Shown piece after piece: positions 26,589 through 35,609 of a DNA stretch of 64,000 nt. The notes beneath the pieces were generated by a model, which saw nothing but the letters and a program-made list of their open reading frames with translations, did no database searches and was not told the DNA's origin. Source of the DNA: Streptomyces indicus (GTDB taxonomy: Bacteria; Actinomycetota; Actinomycetes; Streptomycetales; Streptomycetaceae); the NCBI RefSeq assembly GCF_900100315.1, contig NZ_FNFF01000024.1:1-64000 (forward strand), in the 5' to 3' direction. How positions within the stretch are numbered: the stretch's first letter is position 1; the number at the start of each line of letters is the position of its first letter. A program made the translations under genes and the position numbers.

Positions 26589-27077
26589 ATGACGGTGATG
26601 GAGAGCAGTCCCGTACACAGCCCCGTACAGCTGGTGGAAACCGAGGCTCCGGCCGACCTGTGCGCCTCCGGGCCGCGACCGCATCCGCGCCCCGACGGGC
26701 AGGACCGGTACACGATCAGCGAGGTCGCCGCGTACACCGGGCTCACCGCGCACACCCTGCGCTGGTACGAGCGGATCGGTCTGATGCCGCATGTAGACCG
26801 CTCGCACACGGGCCAGCGCCGGTTCACCAACCGGGATCTCGACTGGCTCTCCTTCGTCGGCAAGCTGCGCCTGACCGGCATGCCGGTGGCGGACATGGTC
26901 CGCTACGCCGAGCTGGTCAGGGCCGGCGACCACACCTTCGAGGAGCGGCAGGAGCTCCTGGAGTCCACGCGGCGCGACGTGCTCGCGCGGATCGCGGAGC
27001 TCCAGGGGACGCTGGCCGTCCTCGACTACAAGATCGAGTTCTACGCGGGCGCCCCCAGCGCGCCGGAGAGGTCCTGA
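26589..27077 (+). CDS. MerR family transcriptional regulator
   Basis: 162-residue MerR-type regulator. After a 35-residue variable leader the DNA-binding domain begins YTISEVAAYTGLTAHTLRWYERIGLM, then a C-terminal coiled-coil dimer helix. No Cys cluster for metal or Fe-S sensing is present, so it likely senses an organic ligand or stress through its C-terminal tail. It is followed after 4 bp by an aldo-keto reductase whose ribosome site lies inside this gene, so the two are coupled. It probably activates its own promoter. Confidence 0.9.
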   Translation: MTVMESSPVHSPVQLVETEAPADLCASGPRPHPRPDGQDRYTISEVAAYTGLTAHTLRWYERIGLMPHVDRSHTGQRRFTNRDLDWLSFVGKLRLTGMPVADMVRYAELVRAGDHTFEERQELLESTRRDVLARIAELQGTLAVLDYKIEFYAGAPSAPERS

Positions 27078-27081
27078 CCTG

Positions 27082-28092
27082 ATGACCACCCTCGCGAAGG
27101 TACAGCTCGGCACCGACGGCCCCGAAGTCTCCGTCCAGGGACTCGGCTGCATGGGCATGAGCTTCGCCTACGGACCCACGGACGCCGACGAAGCACGCGC
27201 CACCCTCGACCGCGCCCTCGAGCTGGGCGTCACCTTCTACGACACCGCCGACATGTACGGGGCGGGGGAGAACGAGAAGTTCCTCGCGCCCTTCGTGCAG
27301 AAGCACCGCGACGAGATCGTGCTCGCCACCAAGTTCGGCATCGTCCTCGACCCCGAGGACCCCACCAAGCGCGGCATCCGCAACGACGCGGCGTACATCC
27401 GCCAGTGCATCGAGGGCAGCCTCACCCGCCTCGGCGTCGACTCCGTCGACCTCTACTACATGCACCGCCGCGATGTGAACGTGCCGATCGAGGAGACCGT
27501 CGGCGTCATGGCCGAACTGGTCGCCGAGGGCAAGGTGAAGCACCTGGGCCTCAGCGAGGTCACCGCCGACGAGCTGCGCGCCGCGCACGCCGTGCACCCG
27601 ATCGCCGCCGTGCAGTCGGAGTGGTCCCTGTTCAGCCGGGACATCGAGGCGAAGGTGGTCCCCGCGGCCGCCGAGCTCGGCGTGGCCCTCGTCCCGTACT
27701 CGCCGCTCGGCCGCGGCTTCCTCACCGGCTCGTTCGCGAACGCCACGAGCGACCTGGGCGCGGACGACTTCCGCCGTACGATGCCCCGCTTCACGGGCGA
27801 CAACGCCCAGGCGAACGCGGCCCTGCTCGCCCCGGTCCGCGCGGTCGCCGAGTCCCGTGACGCGACGCCCGGGCAGGTCGCCCTGGCGTGGGTGCAGCAG
27901 CGGGCGCAGGCGCACGGCCTCGCGGTCGTGCCGATCCCCGGCACCCGCAAGCGCACCCGGATCGAGGAGAACACCGCCGCGACCCAGCTGATCCTCACCG
28001 AGGCCGAGCTCGAGCTCCTGGAGCCGATCGCCTCACAGGTCGCGGGCGGGCGCTACGCCGACATGTCCTTCACGTCGGCCGGCCGAGAGTAG
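27082..28092 (+). CDS. Aldo/keto reductase
   Basis: 336-residue TIM-barrel NADPH-dependent oxidoreductase. The catalytic tetrad is present: D54 and Y59 in YDTADMYG, K84 in LATKFG and the His in YYMHRRD. The cofactor-binding tail has VPIPGTRKRTRIEEN. It resembles the plant-like AKR13 group. It is coupled to the MerR gene, so its product likely detoxifies the aldehyde or ketone that the regulator senses. A perfect hairpin terminator follows. Confidence 0.92.
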   Translation: MTTLAKVQLGTDGPEVSVQGLGCMGMSFAYGPTDADEARATLDRALELGVTFYDTADMYGAGENEKFLAPFVQKHRDEIVLATKFGIVLDPEDPTKRGIRNDAAYIRQCIEGSLTRLGVDSVDLYYMHRRDVNVPIEETVGVMAELVAEGKVKHLGLSEVTADELRAAHAVHPIAAVQSEWSLFSRDIEAKVVPAAAELGVALVPYSPLGRGFLTGSFANATSDLGADDFRRTMPRFTGDNAQANAALLAPVRAVAESRDATPGQVALAWVQQRAQAHGLAVVPIPGTRKRTRIEENTAATQLILTEAELELLEPIASQVAGGRYADMSFTSAGRE

Positions 28093-28128
28093 CGGTCCGT
28101 ACGGCGACGCGTGCAGCAGTCCATACGG

Positions 28129-28170
28129 CGAAGGGGGCGCCCTGCCTGGTCCGGCAGGGCGCCCCCTTCG
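28129..28170. terminator. Bidirectional terminator between aldo/keto reductase and acyltransferase
   Basis: A perfect 18-bp stem (left arm from CGAAGGGGGCGCC, right arm to GGCGCCCCCTTCG) with a 6-base loop separates the convergent genes. Confidence 0.92.
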
Positions 28171-28203
28171 CTGGTGGTGACCGGGCGGGCCCGGACGGCC
28201 CGC

Positions 28204-29484
28204 TCACGCCAGGCCCAGGGCGAACACCGCGAACCCGGCGGCGAGCAGCCCCGCCGCCACACGCCGTACGCGCGCCGCCTTCGAGCCCACGGCCCACGGC
28301 GCCTCGAAGCGCCGCGCCCAGGCGCCGAGCGCCACGAGCAGCCCGGCGAACACCGGCAGCCACGCGATCCGCGCCGCGATCCAGCCGAGCGTCTCCGGCG
28401 CGGTGGTCAGGCCGCCGATCGGGCCGATGAACGAACCGACCGTCGCCGCACCGAACATCGCCGTCTGGTGCCAGCACAGGATCGTCATCGCCGACAGGTT
28501 GACGATCACGACCGGGGCCCACAGCGCGGGCCGGCGGAGCAGCTTGCCGATCCGGTCGCGCAGCAGGATCGCGGCACCGCTCTGCGCGGCGGCCAGGGCG
28601 AGCACCAGCAGGGACGGCGGGTGCGAGTTGGTGCGGGCCTCACCGGGGACGCCGACCATCGACGCCGGGTAGTGGAAGGCGATCAGGAGCAGCGCGAACA
28701 GCGCCGTACCGCCCACGAGCAGCAGCCACGCGCCCCGCTTGCCGAGCTTCTTCTCGCCCCAGCTGACGCCCAGTTGGTAGGCGAACATCCAGCCGGGCAG
28801 GATGTTCAGGATGCTCAGCCAGGACGGCATCGCGTCGGCGAAGGGGCCGTAGCGCAGGAAGTCCACGACCGCGACCGAGGCGAGCAGCGGGGCCGCGGCC
28901 CAGGCGCCGAGGCGCTCGGCGGCCCGCACGCAGAGCGGGGTGAGCGCGGTGATCACCGTGTACACGCCGACGAACCACAGGGGTTGGATGACCAGCGTCG
29001 CCCCCGAGTGCAGCGTCGTACCGGGCACGCCGAGCGCGTACAGGACCGGAAGCGCCGCCGCCCACACGGCGGTCACGCCGAGCACGGGACGGCCCAGGCG
29101 CGCCACTCGCCCGCGCAACCAGCGGCCGCTGCTCTCGCCGCGCGCCATGGAGCGCCGGTACGAGAGCACCGAGGCGTAACCGCCGACGAGGAAGAAGATC
29201 CCGAGCATCTGCAGCACCCAGCTCATGGGCGCGAAGAACTCGAAGGAGGACAGCGGGCTCGCGTTGCGCAGGGCGCCCTCGCCGTCCAGGTGGAAGCCGC
29301 CGAGCAGCCAGTGCCCGATCGGCACCGCGAGCAGCGCGAGGGCGCGCAGTCCGTCGATGGCGCGGTCGCGGTGCTCGGGGGTGCGGGCGTCGATGCTCGC
29401 GGCGCTCCTGCGCAGCGTGCCGAGCATCCTGGCCGTCCGCTTGCCGGTCCTGGCTGGTCGGGGTGCGAGTGCGGTGCTGGTCAT
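28204..29484 (-). CDS. Integral membrane acyltransferase (acyltransferase_3 family)
   Basis: 426-residue membrane protein with about ten hydrophobic helices. The family H-motif is seen early: IDGLRALALLAVPIGHW, with His in the first helix, and FFLVGGYASVLSYRRS follows. Such enzymes move acyl groups to sugars or other surface glycans across the membrane. The gene follows a DUF1023 hydrolase gene by 67 bp on the same strand, and the pair is common in streptomycetes, suggesting linked lipid or wall modification. The acceptor is unknown. Confidence 0.85.
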   Translation of the reverse strand: MTSTALAPRPARTGKRTARMLGTLRRSAASIDARTPEHRDRAIDGLRALALLAVPIGHWLLGGFHLDGEGALRNASPLSSFEFFAPMSWVLQMLGIFFLVGGYASVLSYRRSMARGESSGRWLRGRVARLGRPVLGVTAVWAAALPVLYALGVPGTTLHSGATLVIQPLWFVGVYTVITALTPLCVRAAERLGAWAAAPLLASVAVVDFLRYGPFADAMPSWLSILNILPGWMFAYQLGVSWGEKKLGKRGAWLLLVGGTALFALLLIAFHYPASMVGVPGEARTNSHPPSLLVLALAAAQSGAAILLRDRIGKLLRRPALWAPVVIVNLSAMTILCWHQTAMFGAATVGSFIGPIGGLTTAPETLGWIAARIAWLPVFAGLLVALGAWARRFEAPWAVGSKAARVRRVAAGLLAAGFAVFALGLA

Positions 29485-29551
29485 GGCGTGTCCTCAAGTC
29501 CTGGAGAAATACGGGGGGTTGGTGCCTTGTGGCAAGGGCCGGTGGGGCAGC

Positions 29552-30688
29552 TCAGGAGGCGGTCTGCTCGCCCAGGGCGATCCGCGCGAACGCGCGCAGG
29601 GAGTCGGAGCCGGGCGCGAAGTAGCCGGTGTGGCCGTGCACGTGGGCGGTCGGTACGGCGCGGGCGCCGAAGCCCGGGTCGGCCGGGTCGGTGCCGTGGC
29701 CGAGCCCGAGGAGCTCGACGTTCGGCACGTCGTCGATCCAGTCGTCCGCGGCCTTGGCCGCCCAGACCCGCGCCGTGGTGTGCAGGTCCGCGGCGTCGTC
29801 CACGCGCATGCCGGGCGAGCCGGCCACGACGAGTCCGGCGGCGGGCATCTCGGGCGCTGCCGCGCCGCACACCACCGAGCCGTAGCTGTGGCAGAAGACG
29901 GTGGGCTCGGGCGCGCCCGCGGCGGTGAGGCCCTGGACGAAGCGGGCCAGGCGCGGCGCGCCCGCCTCGGCGAGCCGCCCGGTGGCGGCGTCGGGGCCGA
30001 TGCCGACCGGGGTGGTGTACCCGGCCCAGGCGATCACCGCGCCGCGCTGCCCGGTGGCCGCGTACAGGGAACGGGCCATGCCGGTCGGCGTGCCGTACTC
30101 ATCCTTCGTACGGTCGAAGCTGCCCAGGTCGATGTCGGAGCCGGGGACGATCACCGAGACGTGGGAGGCGTGCTCCAACTCGCCGTAGACCTCGGCGACT
30201 TGACCGCGTCCGCGCGGGTCGAAGACGAGAATCTGCCGGCCGTGTGCGAGCAGCTCGCCGTACCGTCCGGCGCGCTCGCGGGCCGCCTCGCGGTCGCGGC
30301 CGGGCAGCGCCGTGTCCGCCGCGCGCGCCAGCTGTACGGCCCGCTCCTCCTGCAGGGCGCGGGCGTTGGCCTCGTACCGCAGGGAGACGGGGGCGCCGTC
30401 GAGATTGCCCAGGACCAGCGGATGCCGGTCGAGCAGCTCCTGCTGCTTCTCCTCGCTCAACGTGGCGAAGAACGCGGCCACTTCGGCGGGCTTGGCCGTG
30501 GCCGGGTCGGGCAGCTGCTGTCCGAGCGCGCGGTCGGCGCGCCACGAGCTGACGCCCGGGACGGGGCCGGTGACCGCGGTCTGCTGGTTGCCCGCGGCCC
30601 AGCCGGCGGATCCGGCGATGACCGTGGCGCTGAGCGCGGCCGCAACAAGAGTCCTCTTACCGCGTGCCTTCCACGCCTGAAGCCGCAT
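29552..30688 (-). CDS. DUF1023 alpha/beta hydrolase, exported
   Basis: 378-residue alpha/beta hydrolase with an N-terminal signal or anchor (VAAALSATVIAGSAGWAAG). The nucleophile Ser is in FCHSYGSVVCG. The acid and His are likely in the region ending in HVHGHTGYF. It is a paralog of the gene at 34419-35609: the two share GNL-GAPV-LRYEAN, DPRGRG/DPSGRG, CHSYGSVVCG and the DADDWI-DVP block. It probably hydrolyses an ester or lipid outside the membrane. It heads the operon with the acyltransferase downstream. Confidence 0.85.
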   Translation of the reverse strand: MRLQAWKARGKRTLVAAALSATVIAGSAGWAAGNQQTAVTGPVPGVSSWRADRALGQQLPDPATAKPAEVAAFFATLSEEKQQELLDRHPLVLGNLDGAPVSLRYEANARALQEERAVQLARAADTALPGRDREAARERAGRYGELLAHGRQILVFDPRGRGQVAEVYGELEHASHVSVIVPGSDIDLGSFDRTKDEYGTPTGMARSLYAATGQRGAVIAWAGYTTPVGIGPDAATGRLAEAGAPRLARFVQGLTAAGAPEPTVFCHSYGSVVCGAAAPEMPAAGLVVAGSPGMRVDDAADLHTTARVWAAKAADDWIDDVPNVELLGLGHGTDPADPGFGARAVPTAHVHGHTGYFAPGSDSLRAFARIALGEQTAS

Positions 30689-31002
30689 GACCGGTCTTCC
30701 CTTCGCATCCGTCCGTCGTCTCGCTGACGGAGGGAAGGTAGGAAGACGGTGGGTAACGAGTCGTCACACCGCGGAGCCAACCCACGAGTGATACCTCGGT
30801 ACTAGGGGTGCTAGTGGCCGCTCCGCTGCCGCCGCTGCGGGCAGTCGTGCCGCAGGGCGATGGGGGTCCCCCCTGCTCGAACGAAGTTGAGAGCTTGGGG
30901 GAGGGTGGGCGCAGCGGCACCCCGCCGGGCGGCACTTCGAACGACCGCACCACCCACGGGCCTGAACCCGAGCCGGAGAGCCGGGCGACAGCGCGCCCCG
31001 GG
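30689..31002. other. 314-bp intergenic region
   Basis: This holds the upstream region of the DUF1023 gene and the downstream side of the response regulator. It includes the hairpin repeat at 30861-30903; no gene is seen. Confidence 0.5.
30861..30903. repeat. Intergenic hairpin repeat of a Streptomyces-wide type
   Basis: GGGGGTCCCCCCTGCTCG followed by an acgaagtt spacer, then GAGAGCTTGGGGGAG: CCCCC pairs with GGGGG and CTC with GAG. I recall near-identical elements (gtcccccctgctcgagcgaag-like) between genes in many Streptomyces genomes, so it is probably a dispersed repeat, possibly also a terminator of the response-regulator transcript. Only one copy is seen here. Confidence 0.6.
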
Positions 31003-31680
31003 CTACTGGTCACCGGGCACGACCACGCCCGCCTCATACGCAAAGATCACCAACTGCGCCCGATCCCGCAGATCCAACTTCGACAACACCCGCCCGATAT
31101 GCGTCTTCACCGTCTGCTCGGCAAGCACCAGATGTGCCGCGATCTCCTGATTGGACAGCCCGCGCGCGATCAGCTCAAGGACCTCGGCCTCCCGCGGCGT
31201 GAGCCCGTTCAGCTTGAGCGCGGGATCGCGCCGCTGCGCCGGCCGCTGCTTCGCGAAGTCCGCGATCAGCCGCCGCGTGACCGAGGGCGCGAGCAGCGCC
31301 TCCCCGGCCGCCACGATCCGTACCGCCGCGATGAGGTCCGCGGGCGGCGCGTCCTTGAGCAGGAAGCCCGAGGCCCCGGCCCGCAGCGCCTCGTACACGT
31401 AGTCGTCCACGTCGAAGGTGGTCAGCATCAGGACCTTGGGCCGGTGGGTGACACCCGGCGGCGGATCGAGCAGCTGACGGGCGGCTTCGAGCCCGTCCAT
31501 CTCCGGCATCCGCACATCCATCAGGACGACGTCGGGGTGCGTGGAACGGCCCAGCTCCACGCCCTGCCTGCCGTCCTCGGCCTGCCCCACCACATCGATG
31601 TCGCTCTGCGCCGCGAGCAGCGCGGCGAACCCCGCGCGCACCATGGCCTGATCGTCGACGATGAGCACGCGGATGGTCAC
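31003..31680 (-). CDS. NarL/LuxR family response regulator
   Basis: 225-residue two-component response regulator. The receiver domain begins TIRVLIVDDQAMVRAG, with phospho-Asp in VVLMDVRMP and the conserved Lys in GFLLKDAPP. The C-terminal LuxR helix-turn-helix is LTPREAEVLELIARGLSNQEIAAHL-VLAEQTVKTHI. It is cotranscribed with the sensor kinase 49 bp upstream. I start at GTG 31680, which follows GGAAGG; a GTG at 31707 has no ribosome site. Confidence 0.92.
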   Translation of the reverse strand: MTIRVLIVDDQAMVRAGFAALLAAQSDIDVVGQAEDGRQGVELGRSTHPDVVLMDVRMPEMDGLEAARQLLDPPPGVTHRPKVLMLTTFDVDDYVYEALRAGASGFLLKDAPPADLIAAVRIVAAGEALLAPSVTRRLIADFAKQRPAQRRDPALKLNGLTPREAEVLELIARGLSNQEIAAHLVLAEQTVKTHIGRVLSKLDLRDRAQLVIFAYEAGVVVPGDQ

Positions 31681-31729
31681 GCTCTGCCTTCCCAGGACAC
31701 CGGACACTCGACGGAGGAGCGTCGTCTTC

Positions 31730-33184
31730 TCAGCTCAGGGGGATGCGGGCCGCCACGCGGAACCCGCCGTCCCCATGAGGGCCCGCGTCCAGCGAGCCAC
31801 CGGTCAACCGTACGCGTTCACGCATCCCCACCAGGCCATGTCCCGTGCCCGACGTCTCCAGGACGGAAGGCGGCTTGCGGGCGGGCCCGTTGGTGACGCC
31901 CACGCGCAGCTCGTCCTGCGTCACGGCCACGTCGATCCGCGCGGTCGCGCCGGGCGCGTGCCGGATGACGTTCGACAGGGCCTCCTGCACGATCCGGTAC
32001 GCGGAGAGGTCCACCGCCTGCGGAAGGTCCCCGACCAGGGCCGCCAACTCCTCCTCGCCGAGCGGCAGTTCGACCTCCACACCGGCCCGCCGGGTCGCCT
32101 CGGCCAGCTGGCCGAGCCGGGCGAGCCCGGGCTGCGGGGTGCGCTCGGCCTGCGCCTCCTCGTTGCGCAGCACCTTCAGGAGCCGGCGCATCTCGGTGAG
32201 CGACTCGCGCGCGGCGGCCGCGATCTCGCCGAACTCGTTCTCCACCTCGGGGGACAGCCCGGCGAGCCGGTACTTCGCGGTGTCCGCCTGCACCGTGATC
32301 ACCGACATGTGGTGGGCCACGACGTCGTGCAACTCGCGGGCGATGCGGGCCCGTTCCTCCAGCAGGGTGCGCTTGGCGCGCTCCGCCTCGCTGATCGTCT
32401 CCTGCTCGGCCAGTCTCGCCTGCGCCTCGCCGCGCAGCCGCAAGGTGTACGTGACCACGAGCGCGAACCCGGCGAGGACCAGCATCAGGACCCAGGAGCC
32501 GTCGCTGTAGCTCTGCGACAGCTGCTCGAAGAACACCCCGGCGGCCGCCGTGACCAGGAAGACCGCGATCAGGGTGCGGCGGCTCTCGCGCAGCCCGAGC
32601 AGCACCATCAGGAGCACGTATCCGACGATGACCATCGGCGTCCACGGCCAGCTGCGCCCGTCCACGTGCTTGCCCGCGTACAGCGCGAGCGCGCCGACCA
32701 CGTCCGCGGGGAAGATCACCCACCACGCGTGCAGTGGGCGGGTCAGGGCCAGCAGCAGCGGCAGGGTCTGGGCCACGGCCAGACCGCCCGCGAGGCCGCC
32801 GCTCATCCCGTAGTCCTGGACGAGCACGGTGACAGTGGTCGGCAGCAGCGAAGCCACGAAGACGAGCACCACGGCATACGGAGCGGCCCGCACCCAGCGC
32901 TTCTCCGCCTGCGCGAGGGGCGGGCGTCCGGCGGCGGCCGGGGTGGTCAGCGCGATGCCGAACTCCCGCAGGCCGTCCCGTACGGCATCCCAGCGCAGGC
33001 CGGAGGATCCTTCGCCGCCGGGCGAGGAGGCGGCGGGGGAGGGCGTGCCGGTGGAGGCCTTGGAGTCCTCCTCGCGCTGCCCGCGCCGACGGCGCAGGTT
33101 GGGCCGCCACCGGAGCACCCGGCGCCCGGGCTTCTCGGAGGTCTCGTCGTGCTCGCCGGTCGCGGGCTCCTGTGCGTCATTCAT
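31730..33184 (-). CDS. NarL-type sensor histidine kinase
   Basis: 484-residue membrane kinase of the HisKA_3 group. After a long charged N-terminus, several transmembrane helices (about residues 95-265) precede the dimerisation domain with the phospho-His in IARELHDVVAHHMSVI, then the ATPase domain with NVIRHAP and GHGLVGMRERV. It has no large extracytoplasmic sensor, so it likely detects a membrane or cell-wall signal. Its partner is the adjacent response regulator. The signal and targets are unknown; the flanking DUF1023 and DUF4429 genes may be among them. Confidence 0.92.
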   Translation of the reverse strand: MNDAQEPATGEHDETSEKPGRRVLRWRPNLRRRRGQREEDSKASTGTPSPAASSPGGEGSSGLRWDAVRDGLREFGIALTTPAAAGRPPLAQAEKRWVRAAPYAVVLVFVASLLPTTVTVLVQDYGMSGGLAGGLAVAQTLPLLLALTRPLHAWWVIFPADVVGALALYAGKHVDGRSWPWTPMVIVGYVLLMVLLGLRESRRTLIAVFLVTAAAGVFFEQLSQSYSDGSWVLMLVLAGFALVVTYTLRLRGEAQARLAEQETISEAERAKRTLLEERARIARELHDVVAHHMSVITVQADTAKYRLAGLSPEVENEFGEIAAAARESLTEMRRLLKVLRNEEAQAERTPQPGLARLGQLAEATRRAGVEVELPLGEEELAALVGDLPQAVDLSAYRIVQEALSNVIRHAPGATARIDVAVTQDELRVGVTNGPARKPPSVLETSGTGHGLVGMRERVRLTGGSLDAGPHGDGGFRVAARIPLS

Positions 33185-33325
33185 GGCGTGATCAGCGTAG
33201 GCAGCGAACCCCCGCGCACGCGTCATACCGCGGAGCCGGACCCGGGCTCATACCCCGGTATGAGTCACCCGCCGCACCCGCCCCGCGACACTCAAAGCTC
33301 CGCGAGCAGCTCCGCCCCGCAACAC

Positions 33326-34183
33326 TCACAGCTCCGCGAGCAGCTCCGCCTTCTTCGCGGAGAACTCCTCGTCCGTCAGAAGCCCCGCACCGTGCAGCTC
33401 CCCGAGGTGGCGGATCCTTTCCGCAATGTCCGCGGGATCGCGCCGTCCGGCCGGCCGCGCGGCCTCGACCGGCACCGGGCCGCGCGTGCGCGCGGCCCCG
33501 AGCACCGCCGCCGCGAAGGGCAGCGACTCGTGCACCGGCCCGTACCCGAGCCCGAACACGACTGCGGCCGGATCCTGGTCGGCCTGCGAGGGCTGCACCA
33601 CACTGCCGGGCCGCCGGATCAGCCGCAGATAACCGTCGAAGATCTCCGGCGAGCGCCACTCGACCCCGCTGAGATCGGCCACGGAGAAGGTCTGGTCGCC
33701 CGCCTTCCACTTGGCCGACGATGCCCCGGTCCAGAACCATCGGAAGCTCACCGACTTCCCGTCGAACGAGGCCTTGCCGTCGTACGCCTTGAACTGCAGC
33801 GGACCCTCGGGCGCCGGCACGAGGAAGCGGTCGGCGGGAGAGGTGTCGGCGGGCAGCAGCGCGCGCAGTTCGTCGCGGTAGTACTCGGCGAGCGTCTCGC
33901 GCTCGGCGGGCAGCACCAGGCGGTACGGGTCGCAGCCGTCCTTGAGCTGTCCTGCCGCGGCCTCCATCAGCGGGTCGGCGCCGGCTCTGGGCACGGCGTG
34001 CAGCACCACCGTGCCCCGCTTCCCGGGAGCCAAGGTCACATCCGCAAGGGCCTCGTGCGGAATGCGCCGTTCACCGAGCGCCTGGAACAGCTTCGGTGTC
34101 CTGATCCCCCGTTCGAAGCGGATGAGCACGGAGTCCGAGTCGAACTCCCAGGCGGCATGAAATCCGGCCAGTACGTCACCCAT
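33326..34183 (-). CDS. DUF4429 protein with C-terminal SHOCT domain
   Basis: 285-residue protein. It contains a DUF4429 region (residues about 1-230, with FNA-like beta segments such as TFSVADLSGVEW) and ends in a SHOCT motif (IRHLGELHGAGLLTDEEFSAKKAELL), often found in oligomerising bacterial proteins. Function is unknown. The ATG at 34183 is preceded by a TACGAT hexamer 7 bases upstream and no ribosome site; an in-frame ATG at 34192 would overlap that hexamer, so 34183 is preferred. It lies between the kinase and a DUF1023 hydrolase. Confidence 0.85.
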   Translation of the reverse strand: MGDVLAGFHAAWEFDSDSVLIRFERGIRTPKLFQALGERRIPHEALADVTLAPGKRGTVVLHAVPRAGADPLMEAAAGQLKDGCDPYRLVLPAERETLAEYYRDELRALLPADTSPADRFLVPAPEGPLQFKAYDGKASFDGKSVSFRWFWTGASSAKWKAGDQTFSVADLSGVEWRSPEIFDGYLRLIRRPGSVVQPSQADQDPAAVVFGLGYGPVHESLPFAAAVLGAARTRGPVPVEAARPAGRRDPADIAERIRHLGELHGAGLLTDEEFSAKKAELLAEL

Positions 34184-34418
34184 GCGGCTCATCGTATGCG
34201 GCATGCGTCTGTACGTCCCCCCTCGATACGTTCCGGCCTCGTCCCGTCCCTGCGGACTTCTACGCGCGTCGGCCAGGCCGGTGACCGCAGCCCTTCTTCC
34301 CACGGCGGGCCGTACGGAAGCCTCCCGCCGCGGAACGGAGGTCTCCGCCCGCAGAACGGCGGCCTCCGCCCTCAGGACGGAAGCGCCCGACCGCCCAGCG
34401 GAAGAGTCCGCCTCGCCG

Positions 34419-35609
34419 TCACACCTGAGTGCGACAGCCGTCCCCGCCGTCGGCGCAGCTGACCTCGTCGAAACGGCCGACCCCGATCCGCGCGAAATTG
34501 CGCAGGCTCTCCGTACCCGGCTCGAAGTACCCGGTGTGCCCCACCGAGTCCGCCGACGACAGCACCCGCGCCCCGAACCCGTCCGACACCGGGTCCACGC
34601 CGAGGCCGAAACTGCCCACTTCGAGATGCGGCACGTCCGCGATCCAGTCGTCGGCGTCGCGCATCGCCCACACCCGCGCGCCCGTGCCGAGGTCCGCGGC
34701 GGTCTCGGCGCGCATCCCCGGACTGCCCGCGACCGCGATGTCCCGTACACGGGGCGGCAGTTCGTGCGCGGCCAGACCGCACACGACCGAGCCGTAGCTG
34801 TGGCAGTACAGGGCGGTGGGCGCCTTGCCGGGCAGCGCGCGGACCAGCGAGGTGAGGCGCTTCGCCCCCTGCTCGGCGCTGCGTACGGTGAAGGCGTCCA
34901 TGCCCACGCCGGCGGGCGCCGTGTAGTCCGCCCAGGCGATCACGGCGGTACGGGTGTCGCGGCTCTCGGCGCGCTGGGTGCGGTAGAGCGCGCGGGACAT
35001 GCCCGAGGTCGCCGAGTAGCGGCCCCAGGTTTTCTGGAACGTGAGCACATCCGTGTCGACCCCGGGCACGACGATCGAGATCCGCTCGGCCTTCTCGAGG
35101 TTCCCGAGCACCTCGGCGACCCGGCCGCGGCCGGAGGGGTCGAAGGCGAGGATGTGTCTGCGCGGCTTCAGGAAGGATTCGAAGCGGTGCATACGCCGCC
35201 CCGCCTCGCGTCTTCCCGACTCCGACAGGCGGACGTCGCCCATACGCTCCCGCTCGACCTCGACGGCTCTGCGCAGGGAGTGGCGGTTCGCCTCGTAACG
35301 CAGTTGCACCGGCGCGCCGTTGAGGTTGCCCACGACCAGCGAGTAGCGCTGGGCGAGCCGGTCCTGCTGTGCGGCGCCGAGTGTGGCGAAGAAGCGTGCG
35401 ATCCGCTGGGCCGGGGCATCGGGGTCGGGCAGGTCCCGGCCGTCCACGGTGCCGCGGTTCCACGCGGCGAGCGCGGCTTCGAGCGGGGTCGACCCACCCT
35501 TGCTGCGGACGGCGGTCCAGCCGGTCGCGGTCAGCATGACGAAGACGACGGCGATGGCCAGGAGGGCGCGCCAGACATTGAGCGAGGGCGAGGAGTCGAA
35601 GGAAGTCAC
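34419..35609 (-). CDS. DUF1023 alpha/beta hydrolase, paralog of 29552-30688
   Basis: 396-residue membrane-anchored or secreted alpha/beta hydrolase. A hydrophobic N-terminus (ALLAIAVVFVMLTATGW) is followed by the hydrolase domain with nucleophile in YCHSYGSVVCG and the ADDWIADVP block. It is clearly related to the other DUF1023 gene 4 kb away, so the pair arose by duplication or both belong to an ancient family. The extra Cys residues at the C-terminus (SCADGGDGC) may form a disulfide outside the cell. The substrate is unknown, probably an ester. Confidence 0.85.
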   Translation of the reverse strand: MTSFDSSPSLNVWRALLAIAVVFVMLTATGWTAVRSKGGSTPLEAALAAWNRGTVDGRDLPDPDAPAQRIARFFATLGAAQQDRLAQRYSLVVGNLNGAPVQLRYEANRHSLRRAVEVERERMGDVRLSESGRREAGRRMHRFESFLKPRRHILAFDPSGRGRVAEVLGNLEKAERISIVVPGVDTDVLTFQKTWGRYSATSGMSRALYRTQRAESRDTRTAVIAWADYTAPAGVGMDAFTVRSAEQGAKRLTSLVRALPGKAPTALYCHSYGSVVCGLAAHELPPRVRDIAVAGSPGMRAETAADLGTGARVWAMRDADDWIADVPHLEVGSFGLGVDPVSDGFGARVLSSADSVGHTGYFEPGTESLRNFARIGVGRFDEVSCADGGDGCRTQV

